Positions 52,602-61,968 are shown, numbered from the stretch's first letter. The stretch: 64,000 bases of DNA from JBCCBV01 sp039033855 (GCA_039033855.1 JBCCBV010000019.1:1-64000); one strand, 5' to 3'. The notes: a model not told the origin generated them from the letters alone. Numbers and translations: made by a program.

Positions 52602-54761
52602 ATGGCGACGTTCCGACCCCAGGCCCCCTCGCGCCTCCGCCGACTGTCCACCCGCTTGGCGTTGTGCCTGCCCACGGCGTTCGCCCTGTCTGCCGGGCCT
52701 ATTACGACCGCCGCCGCCGAAGACGCCCCGTTCTACGCCCCCGACGACCAGGCCTGGCTCACCGTCGGCTGGGCCGGCGCCGAGTCGCTCGCCCCCGCCT
52801 ACGACGCCTCGGTCCTCGGCCAACTGCTCGGCCCCGACGTCAAGCAGATGGACCTGGGCGACGTCGTCCGCTGGGCCGAACGCTCGTTCGACGACTTCGA
52901 CCTGGGCCAGCCCGACCTGCGCAACACCCTGACCCTGGCCACGGCCGTGCGCGACTGGCCGTTGCGCATCGAGTTCGTAGCGCCCGCGCCGCCGCGCATC
53001 ACCATTGAGCCCGCCGCCGTCAACGCCGCCAAGGCGCTCGCCGCCGCCCAGGCCCTGGCCGACCAGACCCAGGGCGAGGTCGCCGTCACCCAAACCGACC
53101 GGCTGATCACCGCGTCCCTGCCCGGCATGGAGGGCCCGGCCAACCGCGCCGGCGCCCCGGCCGCGCTCATGACCGACCTGGCCAGCACCCTCGACGCCCC
53201 GGCCGTGTCGCTCTACGCAAACGCCCGGCAGATCACCGGCTTCGCCATGAGCCAGGCCCGCTTGGGCGACACCGAAACCGAGCTCTTGGCCGAGCTTGGC
53301 GCACTGGGCGTGGACACCCTCGGACTCGTCGCCGGCTTCGACGCCGACGGGCTGTGGCGCACCGAGGCCGCCATCAACCTGCGCGAAGACCAGCCCGCCG
53401 GCCTCTGGGCCATCACCCAGGGCCCGGGCCTGACCGCCGCCGACCTCGCCCCCGTGCCCGCCGGCACCACGTCGCTTGCCGCCGTGCAACTCGACCTGCC
53501 CACCGTCAAGAACGAACTCCAAGGCGCCCTGCTCCGTGTCGACCCCGACCTGGCCAACACCGTGGACCAGGTCAATCAGGCGCCGTCGGTGGTGTTCGGT
53601 TCCGACCTCGACACCCTGGCCGCCATGTTCGGCCCGACCTGGGTGGCCTACGTCGACCCCGGCGCCGTGGGCGGGGGCTCGCTGGGTGCCGTGGTCGTCA
53701 ACCGCCCGAGCGACCCCCAGGCCCTGCAAGACGCGCTCGAAGCCGCCAACGCCGCCCTCGCCGCGCTGGTCAAAGGCGCGCTCGCCTCGCAGCGCGACGC
53801 CCCCAACCTCTACGTGCGCTTTTTCAACATCGAGCGCGACGGCGTCACCCTGCGCACCCTGCCCGCGGGCCTGGTGCAACCCACCTGGACCGTGGTCGAC
53901 GGGCTGTTCATCGCCGGCCTGAGCCCCCAGGCCGTGCTCCACGCCGCACGCCACGCCAAGAACGCCGGCGCCGACATCACCACCAACCCAACCTTCCAAC
54001 AAGCCTGGGCCAACGGGCAACCGGCCGACGGCGGCGCGCTCCGCGCCTTCGGCTACAACGACCGGGCCGTCACCCTCGAAGCCGGCTACGGCACGGGCGT
54101 CCACCTGTCGGGCCTGGTGTCCAGCCCCTACGCCGTGGTCACCGGCGGGCTGACCCCCATGCTCCTGCCCACCTGGGCCGAGGCCAAGCCGCTCATCCAA
54201 CCCTCGTGGTGGGCCGTCACCCGGCAGGCCAACGCACTTCATGTGACCAGCGTGGCCAACACGCCCGTCGACAGCCTGATCGGCCTGAACGCCGGCCCCC
54301 TCGCCGCCGTCGCCCCCCTCGGCGCCATGACCGGCGTGATGCTGCCCGCCCTCGGCGCCGCGCGGGAAACCGCACGACAGGTCGAAGACCTCTCCGACCT
54401 CCGCCAGATCGGCCTTGGCGTTGCTCTTTACGCCAACGACCACCGCGGAGACCTGCCCGACAACCTCGCGCAGGTCGACGAGTACATGAACGGGTTCCAG
54501 CCGCGCAACCCGGTCATCTACGTCAAACCCGCAGAGAACATCGACCAGGTACGCGACGCCGCAGGGACCATCCTGGCCTACACGCTGTCCGACCACGGCG
54601 ACACCGCCGCGGTGGTCTTCGTCGACGGCCACGCCGAACGCCTGCAGGTCTGGGACCTCGAAGACCGCTTGCGCCAGCAGACCGGCCAAGGCCTCCAGCA
54701 ACCCGGGTTCCAAGACCACGGCGGACCCGTCGAGGCCCCGCCCCGACCGCCGTTCCGCTAA
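52602..54761 (+). CDS. large secreted protein ending in an H-X9-DG pseudopilin-head-like domain
   Basis: A 719-residue protein with signal peptide (LALCLPTAFALSAGPITTAA). Residues 30-560 are of unknown family (alpha/beta, many Ala/Leu). From about 575 it switches to sequence typical of planctomycete type II pseudopilins after their N-terminal helix: MLPALGAARETARQ, SDLRQIGLGVALYANDHRGD, NPVIYVKPAENID, and the hallmark H-X9-DG (HGDTAAVVFVDG). The prepilin cleavage motif itself is absent. It may be a chimera carrying a pilin-like interaction domain at its C-terminus. Confidence 0.75.
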   Translation: MATFRPQAPSRLRRLSTRLALCLPTAFALSAGPITTAAAEDAPFYAPDDQAWLTVGWAGAESLAPAYDASVLGQLLGPDVKQMDLGDVVRWAERSFDDFDLGQPDLRNTLTLATAVRDWPLRIEFVAPAPPRITIEPAAVNAAKALAAAQALADQTQGEVAVTQTDRLITASLPGMEGPANRAGAPAALMTDLASTLDAPAVSLYANARQITGFAMSQARLGDTETELLAELGALGVDTLGLVAGFDADGLWRTEAAINLREDQPAGLWAITQGPGLTAADLAPVPAGTTSLAAVQLDLPTVKNELQGALLRVDPDLANTVDQVNQAPSVVFGSDLDTLAAMFGPTWVAYVDPGAVGGGSLGAVVVNRPSDPQALQDALEAANAALAALVKGALASQRDAPNLYVRFFNIERDGVTLRTLPAGLVQPTWTVVDGLFIAGLSPQAVLHAARHAKNAGADITTNPTFQQAWANGQPADGGALRAFGYNDRAVTLEAGYGTGVHLSGLVSSPYAVVTGGLTPMLLPTWAEAKPLIQPSWWAVTRQANALHVTSVANTPVDSLIGLNAGPLAAVAPLGAMTGVMLPALGAARETARQVEDLSDLRQIGLGVALYANDHRGDLPDNLAQVDEYMNGFQPRNPVIYVKPAENIDQVRDAAGTILAYTLSDHGDTAAVVFVDGHAERLQVWDLEDRLRQQTGQGLQQPGFQDHGGPVEAPPRPPFR

Positions 54762-54858
54762 GCCGGCTCGGCGCGATGCGCCCCCCCCAACAACCACACG
54801 CGCCCTGAAACGCATCCCGACGCGCACGCCCCGCCACCCCTCCCGCAAAGAGACCCCC

Positions 54859-56298
54859 ATGACCCGTTTGCTTGAGAACAACAGAACGTTATCTCCCCGG
54901 ATCCCCCGCTCGGCGCTACGGCCCGCGTCCTTGGCCGTGGGGATCAGCTTCGCCTTGGCGGTGTCGCCCGCGATCGCCCAGCCCCCGCCCCCGCCCCCGG
55001 AAAGCGTCGAGGTGTCTGCCGCCACGCAACCCGCTACCGGTCCCGCGCCGCTGCAAGACCAACCGGTCGGCCTGGCCACGCCGGACCCCGCTGGTCCGAG
55101 CCTCGACCAGGTCGCGCTCCTGCTGCCCGCCGACCTCGCCGCCGAGGGCCGCCGCCACCTCGACCTCGGCCGGGCCCTGATCGACAACCTCGACCCCGAA
55201 GACTTCCCGCGGCAAGACGCCGACGAGCTCGCCATGGTCCGCGCCGAATGGCTGCTCGAGGCCGCCGGCCAGCGCCTGTACTTCGCCGATTTTGATGGCG
55301 CCCGCCGCGACCTGGCCGACGCCGTCGCCCTGTTCGACCGGCTCGACCCCGAACTGCTCGACGAGAACTTCGTCGATCCCGCCTTCACCCGCGCCATCGT
55401 CGAAGGCCTGCTGTCGGGCGCGCCCGACTTTGGGCACCTGTCGCTCGAAGACCAGGCCTGGGCCTGGCTGTGGGTCGGCGAATACTGGGCCGCCTGGGGG
55501 CACCCCGACGCCGGCTGGGCCGCCACCGAACACGCCGTGAGCTTGATCCCCGCGATGCGCGAACAGCTCGAAGCCGACGGCTTCGACTCCGCCGATGAAT
55601 GGGCCTGGTTCGCCCCGTCGCTGGTGTTCAACGCCAGCGCCCTGGACGACATCGAACGCGGCAAGGCGATGGTCCTCGAACTCGACCCGCCGCCGGTCTT
55701 CCTGGCCGAGGCCCACGCCTGCATCGCCGCGCACTACGCCGGCGTCGGCGACGAACCCGCCGCCCGCGCCGCGCTACAAGACAGCCTCGACGCGCTCAAA
55801 CAACACGCCGAGCAGGGCGGCGCCGGCGACCAGCCTCCCTACGGCAGCCCGAGCTCCATCTTCACCGAACGCCTGCTCGCCTTCGCGTTGCTGGGCGACA
55901 CCGACGGCGTCAACGGGGTCTTCGACGAACTCAAGCCCGGCGGCCTCGGCGAACAAACCTTCGGCGACAACCTCTACTACGACGTCGCCAACCTCCACGG
56001 CGCCCGCGCCCAGGCCCACGGCCAACGCGGCGAAACCGCCAAGGCCCAGGCCGCCCTCGGACTCGCCCTCGGCGCCGCGATGAGCGACAGCGACATGTCG
56101 ACCTACAGCACCATCGAACACGGCTGGGCCGCCCAAAGCGTCGGCTGGTCCGCCGGCGCCGGCGGCTTGCATAACCACGTCGAGCGCTACGGCCCAACCC
56201 TGCCCCACGACGCCGCCCGCGCCTCGTTCCACCTCGGCGTCGCCTCCGGCCTGGCCAACCTCGGCTACCCCGGCTTCGGGCCCATCGACGGCGAGTAA
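54859..56298 (+). CDS. hypothetical exported protein with helical (TPR-like) repeats
   Basis: A 479-residue protein. Signal peptide LAVGISFALAVSPAIAQ, then a Pro/Ala linker (PPPPPPESVEVSAATQPATG) and a helical mature domain with several helix pairs of TPR-like spacing (WAWLWVGEYWAAWGHPDAGW, LAEAHACIAAHYAGVGDEPA, LHGARAQAHGQRGETAKAQA). It might be a periplasmic scaffold. No family known. The first codons contain TGCTTGAGAA, close to the TTCTTGAGAA word seen in other exported genes here. Confidence 0.65.
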   Translation: MTRLLENNRTLSPRIPRSALRPASLAVGISFALAVSPAIAQPPPPPPESVEVSAATQPATGPAPLQDQPVGLATPDPAGPSLDQVALLLPADLAAEGRRHLDLGRALIDNLDPEDFPRQDADELAMVRAEWLLEAAGQRLYFADFDGARRDLADAVALFDRLDPELLDENFVDPAFTRAIVEGLLSGAPDFGHLSLEDQAWAWLWVGEYWAAWGHPDAGWAATEHAVSLIPAMREQLEADGFDSADEWAWFAPSLVFNASALDDIERGKAMVLELDPPPVFLAEAHACIAAHYAGVGDEPAARAALQDSLDALKQHAEQGGAGDQPPYGSPSSIFTERLLAFALLGDTDGVNGVFDELKPGGLGEQTFGDNLYYDVANLHGARAQAHGQRGETAKAQAALGLALGAAMSDSDMSTYSTIEHGWAAQSVGWSAGAGGLHNHVERYGPTLPHDAARASFHLGVASGLANLGYPGFGPIDGE

Positions 56299-56344
56299 AC
56301 CGCGCCGCGCGACGCACCGGTAACCCGCCGCGTCGCGGAGCCCG

Positions 56345-57280
56345 TTACGTATCCAGCAGTTGCACGTACTCGGCCCGCCCCAGCGCTTCGGCGAGTTGCC
56401 TCGCCGTGCGCTTGTCGCGCGGGTCGGCCAGCGACGGGTCGGCGCCACGGGCCAAGAGCGTCTGGGCTACGGCCAGCATCGACGGCCCCGCGCTCACACA
56501 ACGGTGCAGGGGGGTGAAGCCGGCCGGCTCCTTCGGGCATCGGGCATCCAAATCGGCGCCCGCTTCGATCAACCGCAGGGCGCAACCGGCATAAGACGCA
56601 TCGGTCGGCACACGGTAAGCCGCGTCGCTTCCCCCACCCCCGGAAGCGCCCCCGGAAGCACCCCGGGAAGAAGTGCCCCCGCCCCCGGAAGACGCCTCCG
56701 CGTCCCCAGACGACGCGTCCGCACCGCCTCGGTCAAAAGAAGCCTCCGCCACCCCGGCGTCCAACTCGCTTGACCCCGCGATCGCCAAGTGCAACGCCGT
56801 CCGCCCGGCGTCGTCGGTGGCGTCGAGCATCGCTCCGGCGTTCACCAGAACGTCCACCGACCCCGCGCACCCCGCACACGCGGCCTGGTGCAACGGCGAA
56901 CGCCCGAGCGCATCACGCACCTCGACCGACGCGCCCCGTTCCACCAGCCGGCGCACCACCGGCGTATGACCGGCCGAGCAGGCCAGGTGCAACGGCGTCG
57001 CCCGTGCGTGCCACGGTGTGTTGAACCGGGTCCGACAATCCGGCGACGCCCCGCGATCCACCAGCAGCCCGCAGCACCCCAACGCACCGGCGTCGGCGGC
57101 GTGGTGCAACGGCAGCCACATCTCGCGCCCGTGCGCACGCGGCTCGGTCAAAAACGCGTTGAGCCGGCGGGGTTTGCGGTCGAGCTCGGCGGACACCGCG
57201 TCCACCCGGTCTGCGCGCAGGTCGGCGACCCATCCCCCGGCGCTCGCCTCGGCTCCGATCTCGGCGTCGTGTGCGTTCAT
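56345..57280 (-). CDS. ankyrin-repeat protein
   Basis: A 311-residue protein with about five ankyrin repeats: LPLHHAADAGALGCCGLLVD, TPLHLACSAGHTPVVRRLVE, SPLHQAACAGCAGSVDVLVN, TALHLAIAGSS, TPLHRCVSAGP. Between the fourth and fifth repeats sits a roughly 50-residue Ser/Gly linker (ASSGGGGTSSRGASGGASGG) encoded by CCCCGGAA-type DNA at 56632-56695. Ankyrin repeats mediate protein binding; partner unknown. No signal peptide. It is divergent from the glycogen synthase gene 65 bases away. Confidence 0.88.
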   Translation of the reverse strand: MNAHDAEIGAEASAGGWVADLRADRVDAVSAELDRKPRRLNAFLTEPRAHGREMWLPLHHAADAGALGCCGLLVDRGASPDCRTRFNTPWHARATPLHLACSAGHTPVVRRLVERGASVEVRDALGRSPLHQAACAGCAGSVDVLVNAGAMLDATDDAGRTALHLAIAGSSELDAGVAEASFDRGGADASSGDAEASSGGGGTSSRGASGGASGGGGSDAAYRVPTDASYAGCALRLIEAGADLDARCPKEPAGFTPLHRCVSAGPSMLAVAQTLLARGADPSLADPRDKRTARQLAEALGRAEYVQLLDT

Positions 57281-57345
57281 CCGGCCCGAGCCTAGGCGTT
57301 GCGACCCGCCACGAGCCGGCCCGCCGCGTCGTAGACTGGCGGTTC

Positions 57346-59352
57346 ATGGCCCGCAAACGCACGCGACCCGCTCCCCCCAAGCCCAAGCCGCCCACCCCTG
57401 CCGGCCCGAGCGATCCTGTGCCGAAAGCCGCGCCCGCAAGCGCGCCCCAAGCGATGCCCGACATGGCGCCGGCCACGCCGTCTGACCCCCCGCCGCCGGC
57501 ATCTCCAACCGCGCCCGCCGACCCCGTGGACGCGCGTTCGCGCCGCAGCACCGGCCGGGCCGGCAAGGGCCGCCGAGCCGAGCCGCTGCTGGTTGAATCG
57601 GCCTGGGAAGTCTGCAACAAGCTCGGCGGGATCTACACCGTGCTCCGCTCCAAGGCGCCGAGCATGATGAGCCGCTGGGGCTCGCGCTACGGGCTGGTCG
57701 GCCCGTACATCGAAGGCTCGGCCCAGGTCGAGATGGAGCCCTGCGAACCCCACGGCCCGTTCGGCCGGGCCGCCGAGGCTTTGCGCGAACAAGGCGTCGG
57801 TGTGGAGTTCGGCCGGTGGTTGATCTCCGGCCGCCCGCCGGTCGCGCTCATCCGGCTCGACGCGCTCAAGCAACGCCTGGGCGACATCCGCTACCGCCTC
57901 TGGGCCGACCACCAGGTCCCCACGCACGACGGCGACGCCCTCGCCGACAACGTGCTGGCCTTCGGCGAAGGGTTGCGCCTGTTCCTCTGGGCCCTGGCCG
58001 TCGAGCAATCGGATAAACGCGGGATCATCGCCCACCTGCACGAGTGGATGGCCGGCCCCGCCATCCCCATGCTCCGGCATGAGCACTGGCCCGGGTCGCT
58101 GGTGTTCACCACGCACGCCACGCTGCTGGGGCGGTACCTGGCCAGCAACCACCCGGTGTTCTACGACCACCTGCCGTTCTTCAACTCCGCCGAAGAGGCC
58201 AAGCGCTACAACATCGAGCCGCAGCACGGCATCGAGCGCGCCGCGGCCCACGGCAGCCACGTGTTCACCACCGTCTCCGACGTCACCGGCCGCGAGTGCG
58301 AACACCTGCTCGGCCGAAAGCCCGACGTCATCCTGCCCAACGGGCTGAACATCGAACGCTTCGCCGCGATCCACGAGTTCCAGAACCTGCACCAGGAGTA
58401 CAAGGGCCGCGTGCACGAGTTCACCATGGGGCACTTTTTCCCCAGCTACCACTTCGACCTCGACAGCACGCTGTACTTCTTTACCTCCGGCCGGTACGAG
58501 TACCGCAACAAGGGCATGGACGTCACGCTTGAGGCGCTCGCCCGGCTCAACTGGCGGCTCAAGCAAAGCCAGTCGCAGGTGACGGTGGTGTTCTTCATCA
58601 TCACCCGGGCGCCGGTGAAGTCGATCCAGGTCGGCGCGCTGCAGTCGCGGGCCATGCTGCAAGACCTCAAAGAAACCAGCGAGGTCATCAAGGCCCAGAT
58701 CGGCGACCGCATCTTTCACGCCGCCGCGGCCGGGCGCATCCCCGACCTCAACGCGCTGGTGGACGAGCGCTACCGCCTGCGCCTGCGCCGCTCGATGCAG
58801 GCCTGGCGCCGCAACACCCCGCCGCCCATCGTCACCCACGACCTGGTCGACGACGCCAAAGACCCGGTGCTGTGCGAGCTCCGCCGATGTTCTCTGTTTA
58901 ACGAGCAGCACGACCCGGTCAAGGTCATCTTCCACCCCGACTTCATCTCCAGCACCAACCCGCTGTTCGGCGTGGACTACGACCAGTTCGTCCGCGGCTG
59001 CCACCTGGGCGTGTTCCCCAGCTACTACGAGCCCTGGGGCTACACCCCCCTCGAGTGCGCCGCGCTCGGCGTGCCGTCGATCACCAGCGACCTGTCGGGC
59101 TTCGGCTCGTACCTCAAAGACCTGATGCCCGACCACAACGCCAAGGGCATGTACGTGGTCGAGCGCGACCACCGCGACTTCGGCTCGACCGCCGACCAAC
59201 TCGCCGACCAGATGTACCGCTTCTGCCAGCTCGCCCGGCGGGAGCGCATCGAGCTGCGCAACAAGGTTGAAGCCGCCGCCGAGCTGTTCGACTGGCACAC
59301 CCTCGGCCGGAAGTATCACGAGGCCCACCGCCTGGCGCTTGAGCGCGCGTGA
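57346..59352 (+). CDS. eukaryote-type (GT3) glycogen synthase
   Basis: A 668-residue protein. A Pro/Ala-rich tail of about 80 residues precedes the GT3 core: WEVCNKLGGIYTVLRSKAP, LVGPYIEGS, HLHEWMAGPA, FTTHATLLGRYLASNH, ERAAAHGSHVFTTVSDVT, KPDVILPNGLNIERFAAIHE, TLYFFTSGRYEYRNKGMDV, FHPDFISSTNPLFGVDYDQF, CHLGVFPSYYEPWGYTPLEC (E-x7-E). These match animal and yeast glycogen synthase (GYS/Gsy), not bacterial GT5 GlgA. The G6P-binding Arg cluster of yeast Gsy2 is partly retained in ARRERIELRNK. It extends glycogen using UDP-glucose in that family. Start ATG 57346. Confidence 0.9.
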   Translation: MARKRTRPAPPKPKPPTPAGPSDPVPKAAPASAPQAMPDMAPATPSDPPPPASPTAPADPVDARSRRSTGRAGKGRRAEPLLVESAWEVCNKLGGIYTVLRSKAPSMMSRWGSRYGLVGPYIEGSAQVEMEPCEPHGPFGRAAEALREQGVGVEFGRWLISGRPPVALIRLDALKQRLGDIRYRLWADHQVPTHDGDALADNVLAFGEGLRLFLWALAVEQSDKRGIIAHLHEWMAGPAIPMLRHEHWPGSLVFTTHATLLGRYLASNHPVFYDHLPFFNSAEEAKRYNIEPQHGIERAAAHGSHVFTTVSDVTGRECEHLLGRKPDVILPNGLNIERFAAIHEFQNLHQEYKGRVHEFTMGHFFPSYHFDLDSTLYFFTSGRYEYRNKGMDVTLEALARLNWRLKQSQSQVTVVFFIITRAPVKSIQVGALQSRAMLQDLKETSEVIKAQIGDRIFHAAAAGRIPDLNALVDERYRLRLRRSMQAWRRNTPPPIVTHDLVDDAKDPVLCELRRCSLFNEQHDPVKVIFHPDFISSTNPLFGVDYDQFVRGCHLGVFPSYYEPWGYTPLECAALGVPSITSDLSGFGSYLKDLMPDHNAKGMYVVERDHRDFGSTADQLADQMYRFCQLARRERIELRNKVEAAAELFDWHTLGRKYHEAHRLALERA

Positions 59353-59395
59353 GTTTGCGCGGTCGCGTACCACCCAAATTGCGATATCTCTGCAT

Positions 59396-59420
59396 TAGCC
59401 CCGGGCTCTGCCCGGGGATG
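59396..59420. repeat. family-A repeat, single copy
   Basis: TTAGCCCCGGGCTCTGCCCG then GGG, the same word that opens each unit of the array at 3963. It lies 43 bases after the glycogen synthase stop. Confidence 0.85.
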
Positions 59421-59524
59421 TGTGGGTAGTTTCCGCTATCTCCGGCCAAAAGTCGGGGCGAAGCACGGTCGCTATTGCGGGAACCGCAGCACGGCGTCGC
59501 GCGTCTGATTCCCCGGAGGCCCCC

Positions 59525-60445
59525 ATGCATCTTGTTACGTCTTGGCGATTGTGCGGTTGCGTGTTGTTGCTGTTGGCCACGGCGTATACCGCCGCGCCCG
59601 CGCACGCCCACCGAATCATCCGCTACCCCATGACGGGCCTTCAAGGCGTGGAAGGCGACCCGTACGAGGCCACGCTCCGCATTGTCTGGGCCAGCAACGA
59701 CTCAACGTACACCGTCGAGCAGGCTCGAGAGCGCTACGCACTTGACCCGTCCATCCGCGACGACCTTTGGACCATCCTGGGTAGCGAGGACTACCGCGAG
59801 TGGTGGCCGCCCACCGCGTCGATGTTCCGCTACGTCGGCCAAGAGGAAGACCTGGCGAAGATCGAGGCGTACCTGCTCGGGCTCGAAGGCCACGTCGGGC
59901 ACTACGGAGCGAACGTTGCGGTTCGGCTGATGCTTTCAACCGCCGAGATGGCCCGTCGGGGCGTGCCGGGCGCGATGGAACTCAGCCGACGTTTCACGAC
60001 GCCCGGCTTCTGGGGCGATTGCCGGTTTACGTTGCGCGAGCGACGCATCGTGGCGTACCCGGCGTTCGAGGTGGAGATGACGGCCACGGCGCTGGAAACA
60101 CACGCCTATTCGCTCGATCCGGAGTTCGAGGCAGTGGCCGAGCGCGCCGTTCGGGCCGTAGACCCACTGCCCGCGATGGAGTGGTGGCTGGCGTCACGCG
60201 TCTCGCTTGCGCATCGATCCTTGGAACATTGGCGCGGCGAGGTCGCCACCGGCAACCTTGGCGCGGGGTGGACGCTTGGTGATGCGCCCCGGCCTCCGCC
60301 GTGGTGGAAGCTGCGCGAGGCGCGTGTTGCAGCGTGGATCGCCGGCGCCGCCGTTCTGCTGAGCCTGGTCGGCAGCGCGCTGACGACCGGTTGGATGTTG
60401 CGCCCCCGCGCCCGACGGATCGCAAACACGCGGGCTGCTCAATAG
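59525..60445 (+). CDS. hypothetical exported protein with C-terminal membrane span
   Basis: A 306-residue protein. Signal peptide LCGCVLLLLATAYTAAPAHA; a Trp/Arg-rich extracytoplasmic domain (WASNDSTYTVEQARERYALD, WTILGSEDYREWWPP); one C-terminal span (AWIAGAAVLLSLVGSALTTG) and a basic tail, so it is anchored with the domain outside. No family recognised. The ATG at 59525 has GGAGG upstream. The stop lies one base from the stop of the convergent PEP-CTERM gene. Codon use is a little less extreme than in its neighbours. Confidence 0.75.
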   Translation: MHLVTSWRLCGCVLLLLATAYTAAPAHAHRIIRYPMTGLQGVEGDPYEATLRIVWASNDSTYTVEQARERYALDPSIRDDLWTILGSEDYREWWPPTASMFRYVGQEEDLAKIEAYLLGLEGHVGHYGANVAVRLMLSTAEMARRGVPGAMELSRRFTTPGFWGDCRFTLRERRIVAYPAFEVEMTATALETHAYSLDPEFEAVAERAVRAVDPLPAMEWWLASRVSLAHRSLEHWRGEVATGNLGAGWTLGDAPRPPPWWKLREARVAAWIAGAAVLLSLVGSALTTGWMLRPRARRIANTRAAQ

Positions 60446-60446
60446 G

Positions 60447-61634
60447 TCAACTCCGCCGACGTCGCGCTGCCCACAGGCCGCCCAGCCCCAGCGTTGCGAG
60501 GCTCGCCGGCTCGGGCACCGCCCCCGGAATCGCCCCCGGAACCGACGCCGGACTCGACGAGCCGAAGTTCTGGGCCAGGGTGTCGAAGTCGAGCAGGTCG
60601 ACCGCGCCGTCGCCGTTGAAGTCGCCGTCCGCCACGCCGTTGGGAATCCCAAGGCCGTTTCCGGGCGCGCCGAAGTTCTGGGCCAGGATGTCGAAGTCGA
60701 GCAGGTCCACCACGCCGTCGCCGTTGGCGTCGCCGGGCAGGAGGACTCCGGTCACGAGCACGCTCACCGTGTTGTCGGTGTAGATCACGTCGAAGGAGTA
60801 AGGCCCTGCTTCGCTCAGGTCCACCGCAGCGAACACCGTGTCGCCAAGGGAACCCGAAACACCAGTCGAAGAGAAGAAGGTGTACACGTCCCCGACTTGT
60901 ACGTCGAGGTTTTCGCCCGCCACCAGTTTCAACACGCCGCCCAGGTCGATCGCGTTGGTGTTGAAGACGAACGCGCCGCTGTCGGCGAAGCCCGGGCCGT
61001 CGAGCCGCACGGCCATCACGCCGGTGGGCGTATCGAGGGTGAACGTGGTCAGCGTGCTGTCGACCACGGAAATAGAACCCGCGGCGGAATCGGCGAAGAG
61101 GGTCCCGTGATTGACGAACCCGACGTCGATCGTGCCGTGGCCGCGGATCGTGTGCCCGCCCTCGTGCGTGAGTTGGGTGACCCCGTTGTTTCGGATACCC
61201 GCGTTTCCGCCAGACATGACCAGTTCTCCGGAGCCGGTCAGTGTCGCGCTCCCGATGACGCCGAGGCCGTCGTAGGAAGGCTCGGCGCCGGTACGGATGA
61301 CGCCGTCGTTGGTCACCACGCCATCGGCGACGAACATCGTGCCTGGGCCGATCGTCAGCGTGGCTTGTGGCTCGATCACGAAGTTCTTCGCGCCGCCATT
61401 ATCGACCCTGGCGTCGATGGTGAAGATGGCCGTGTCGTTGAACCCGGGGAACCCGTCGGTGTCGGGCGAGCCGGGCTGGGTGAGGTTGACCCAGTTGCCG
61501 TCGGCGCCGAACGCGGTGGGGGCGAACGGGGACTCACCGATCCATTCGAAGTCATCGGCCCAGGATACCGGTCCCCAGGCACAGCCCACGGCCAGCAGCG
61601 ATGCGGTCAGACTCAAGCGTCGATGGTTCGGCAT
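60447..61634 (-). CDS. PEP-CTERM surface protein with two dockerin-like repeats
   Basis: A 395-residue protein. Signal peptide LTASLLAVGCAWGPVSWAD; a beta-helix/autotransporter-like passenger with many short Gly/Asn/Thr strands (LTIGPGTMFVADGVVTNDGV, TLTGSGELVMSGGNAGIRNN); two dockerin-type calcium repeats (GDANGDGVVDLLDFDILAQN, GDFNGDGAVDLLDFDTLAQN); and the sorting tail AVPEPASLATLGLGGLWAAR, followed by RRRS. Exosortase would cleave it. A CCCCGGAA tract (60520-60545) encodes the residues just before PEP. GGGAGA precedes the ATG. It shares near-identical repeat DNA with the protein at 11868. Confidence 0.9.
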   Translation of the reverse strand: MPNHRRLSLTASLLAVGCAWGPVSWADDFEWIGESPFAPTAFGADGNWVNLTQPGSPDTDGFPGFNDTAIFTIDARVDNGGAKNFVIEPQATLTIGPGTMFVADGVVTNDGVIRTGAEPSYDGLGVIGSATLTGSGELVMSGGNAGIRNNGVTQLTHEGGHTIRGHGTIDVGFVNHGTLFADSAAGSISVVDSTLTTFTLDTPTGVMAVRLDGPGFADSGAFVFNTNAIDLGGVLKLVAGENLDVQVGDVYTFFSSTGVSGSLGDTVFAAVDLSEAGPYSFDVIYTDNTVSVLVTGVLLPGDANGDGVVDLLDFDILAQNFGAPGNGLGIPNGVADGDFNGDGAVDLLDFDTLAQNFGSSSPASVPGAIPGAVPEPASLATLGLGGLWAARRRRS

Positions 61635-61968
61635 GGTTCTCTCCCTTGCGCGTTGTGCGACGTGTGGACGAGCGGGCTCGCCGCCGGCGGCTCAATCCAC
61701 ATGGGGCGCGATGCGGCCCGTCGCTCGCGCGCGATCCCCTGCGTCCTTTTTTACACCGCGCGCGTGAGCAGGTTGTGAGGTGGTCGCGTTTCGCTTCTTG
61801 CACCCCGCCAACGCGCGACCGTCGATGGCGTCAAGGTGGGGGGGCAAGGCGGTCTTGTGAAGTGCGGGCAGTCGTTCGGGCTCGCGTGCGTGCGTGCGTC
61901 TTGCTTCGCGAAGGCTCGCCGCGCCCCGCCGGGGCCTGCGGTCGCCCCTTCCGCTACCGTCGCGGGCT
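61635..61968. other. spacer with no recognised feature
   Basis: 334 bases between the divergent PEP-CTERM and flippase genes. A T6 run (61745-61750) is the only marked feature. Both promoters must lie here, but none can be pointed to with confidence. Confidence 0.4.

Noticed and set aside
57292..59373. A 693-codon minus-strand frame opposite the glycogen synthase
   Set aside because: Antisense shadow; GT3 motifs are clear on the plus strand.
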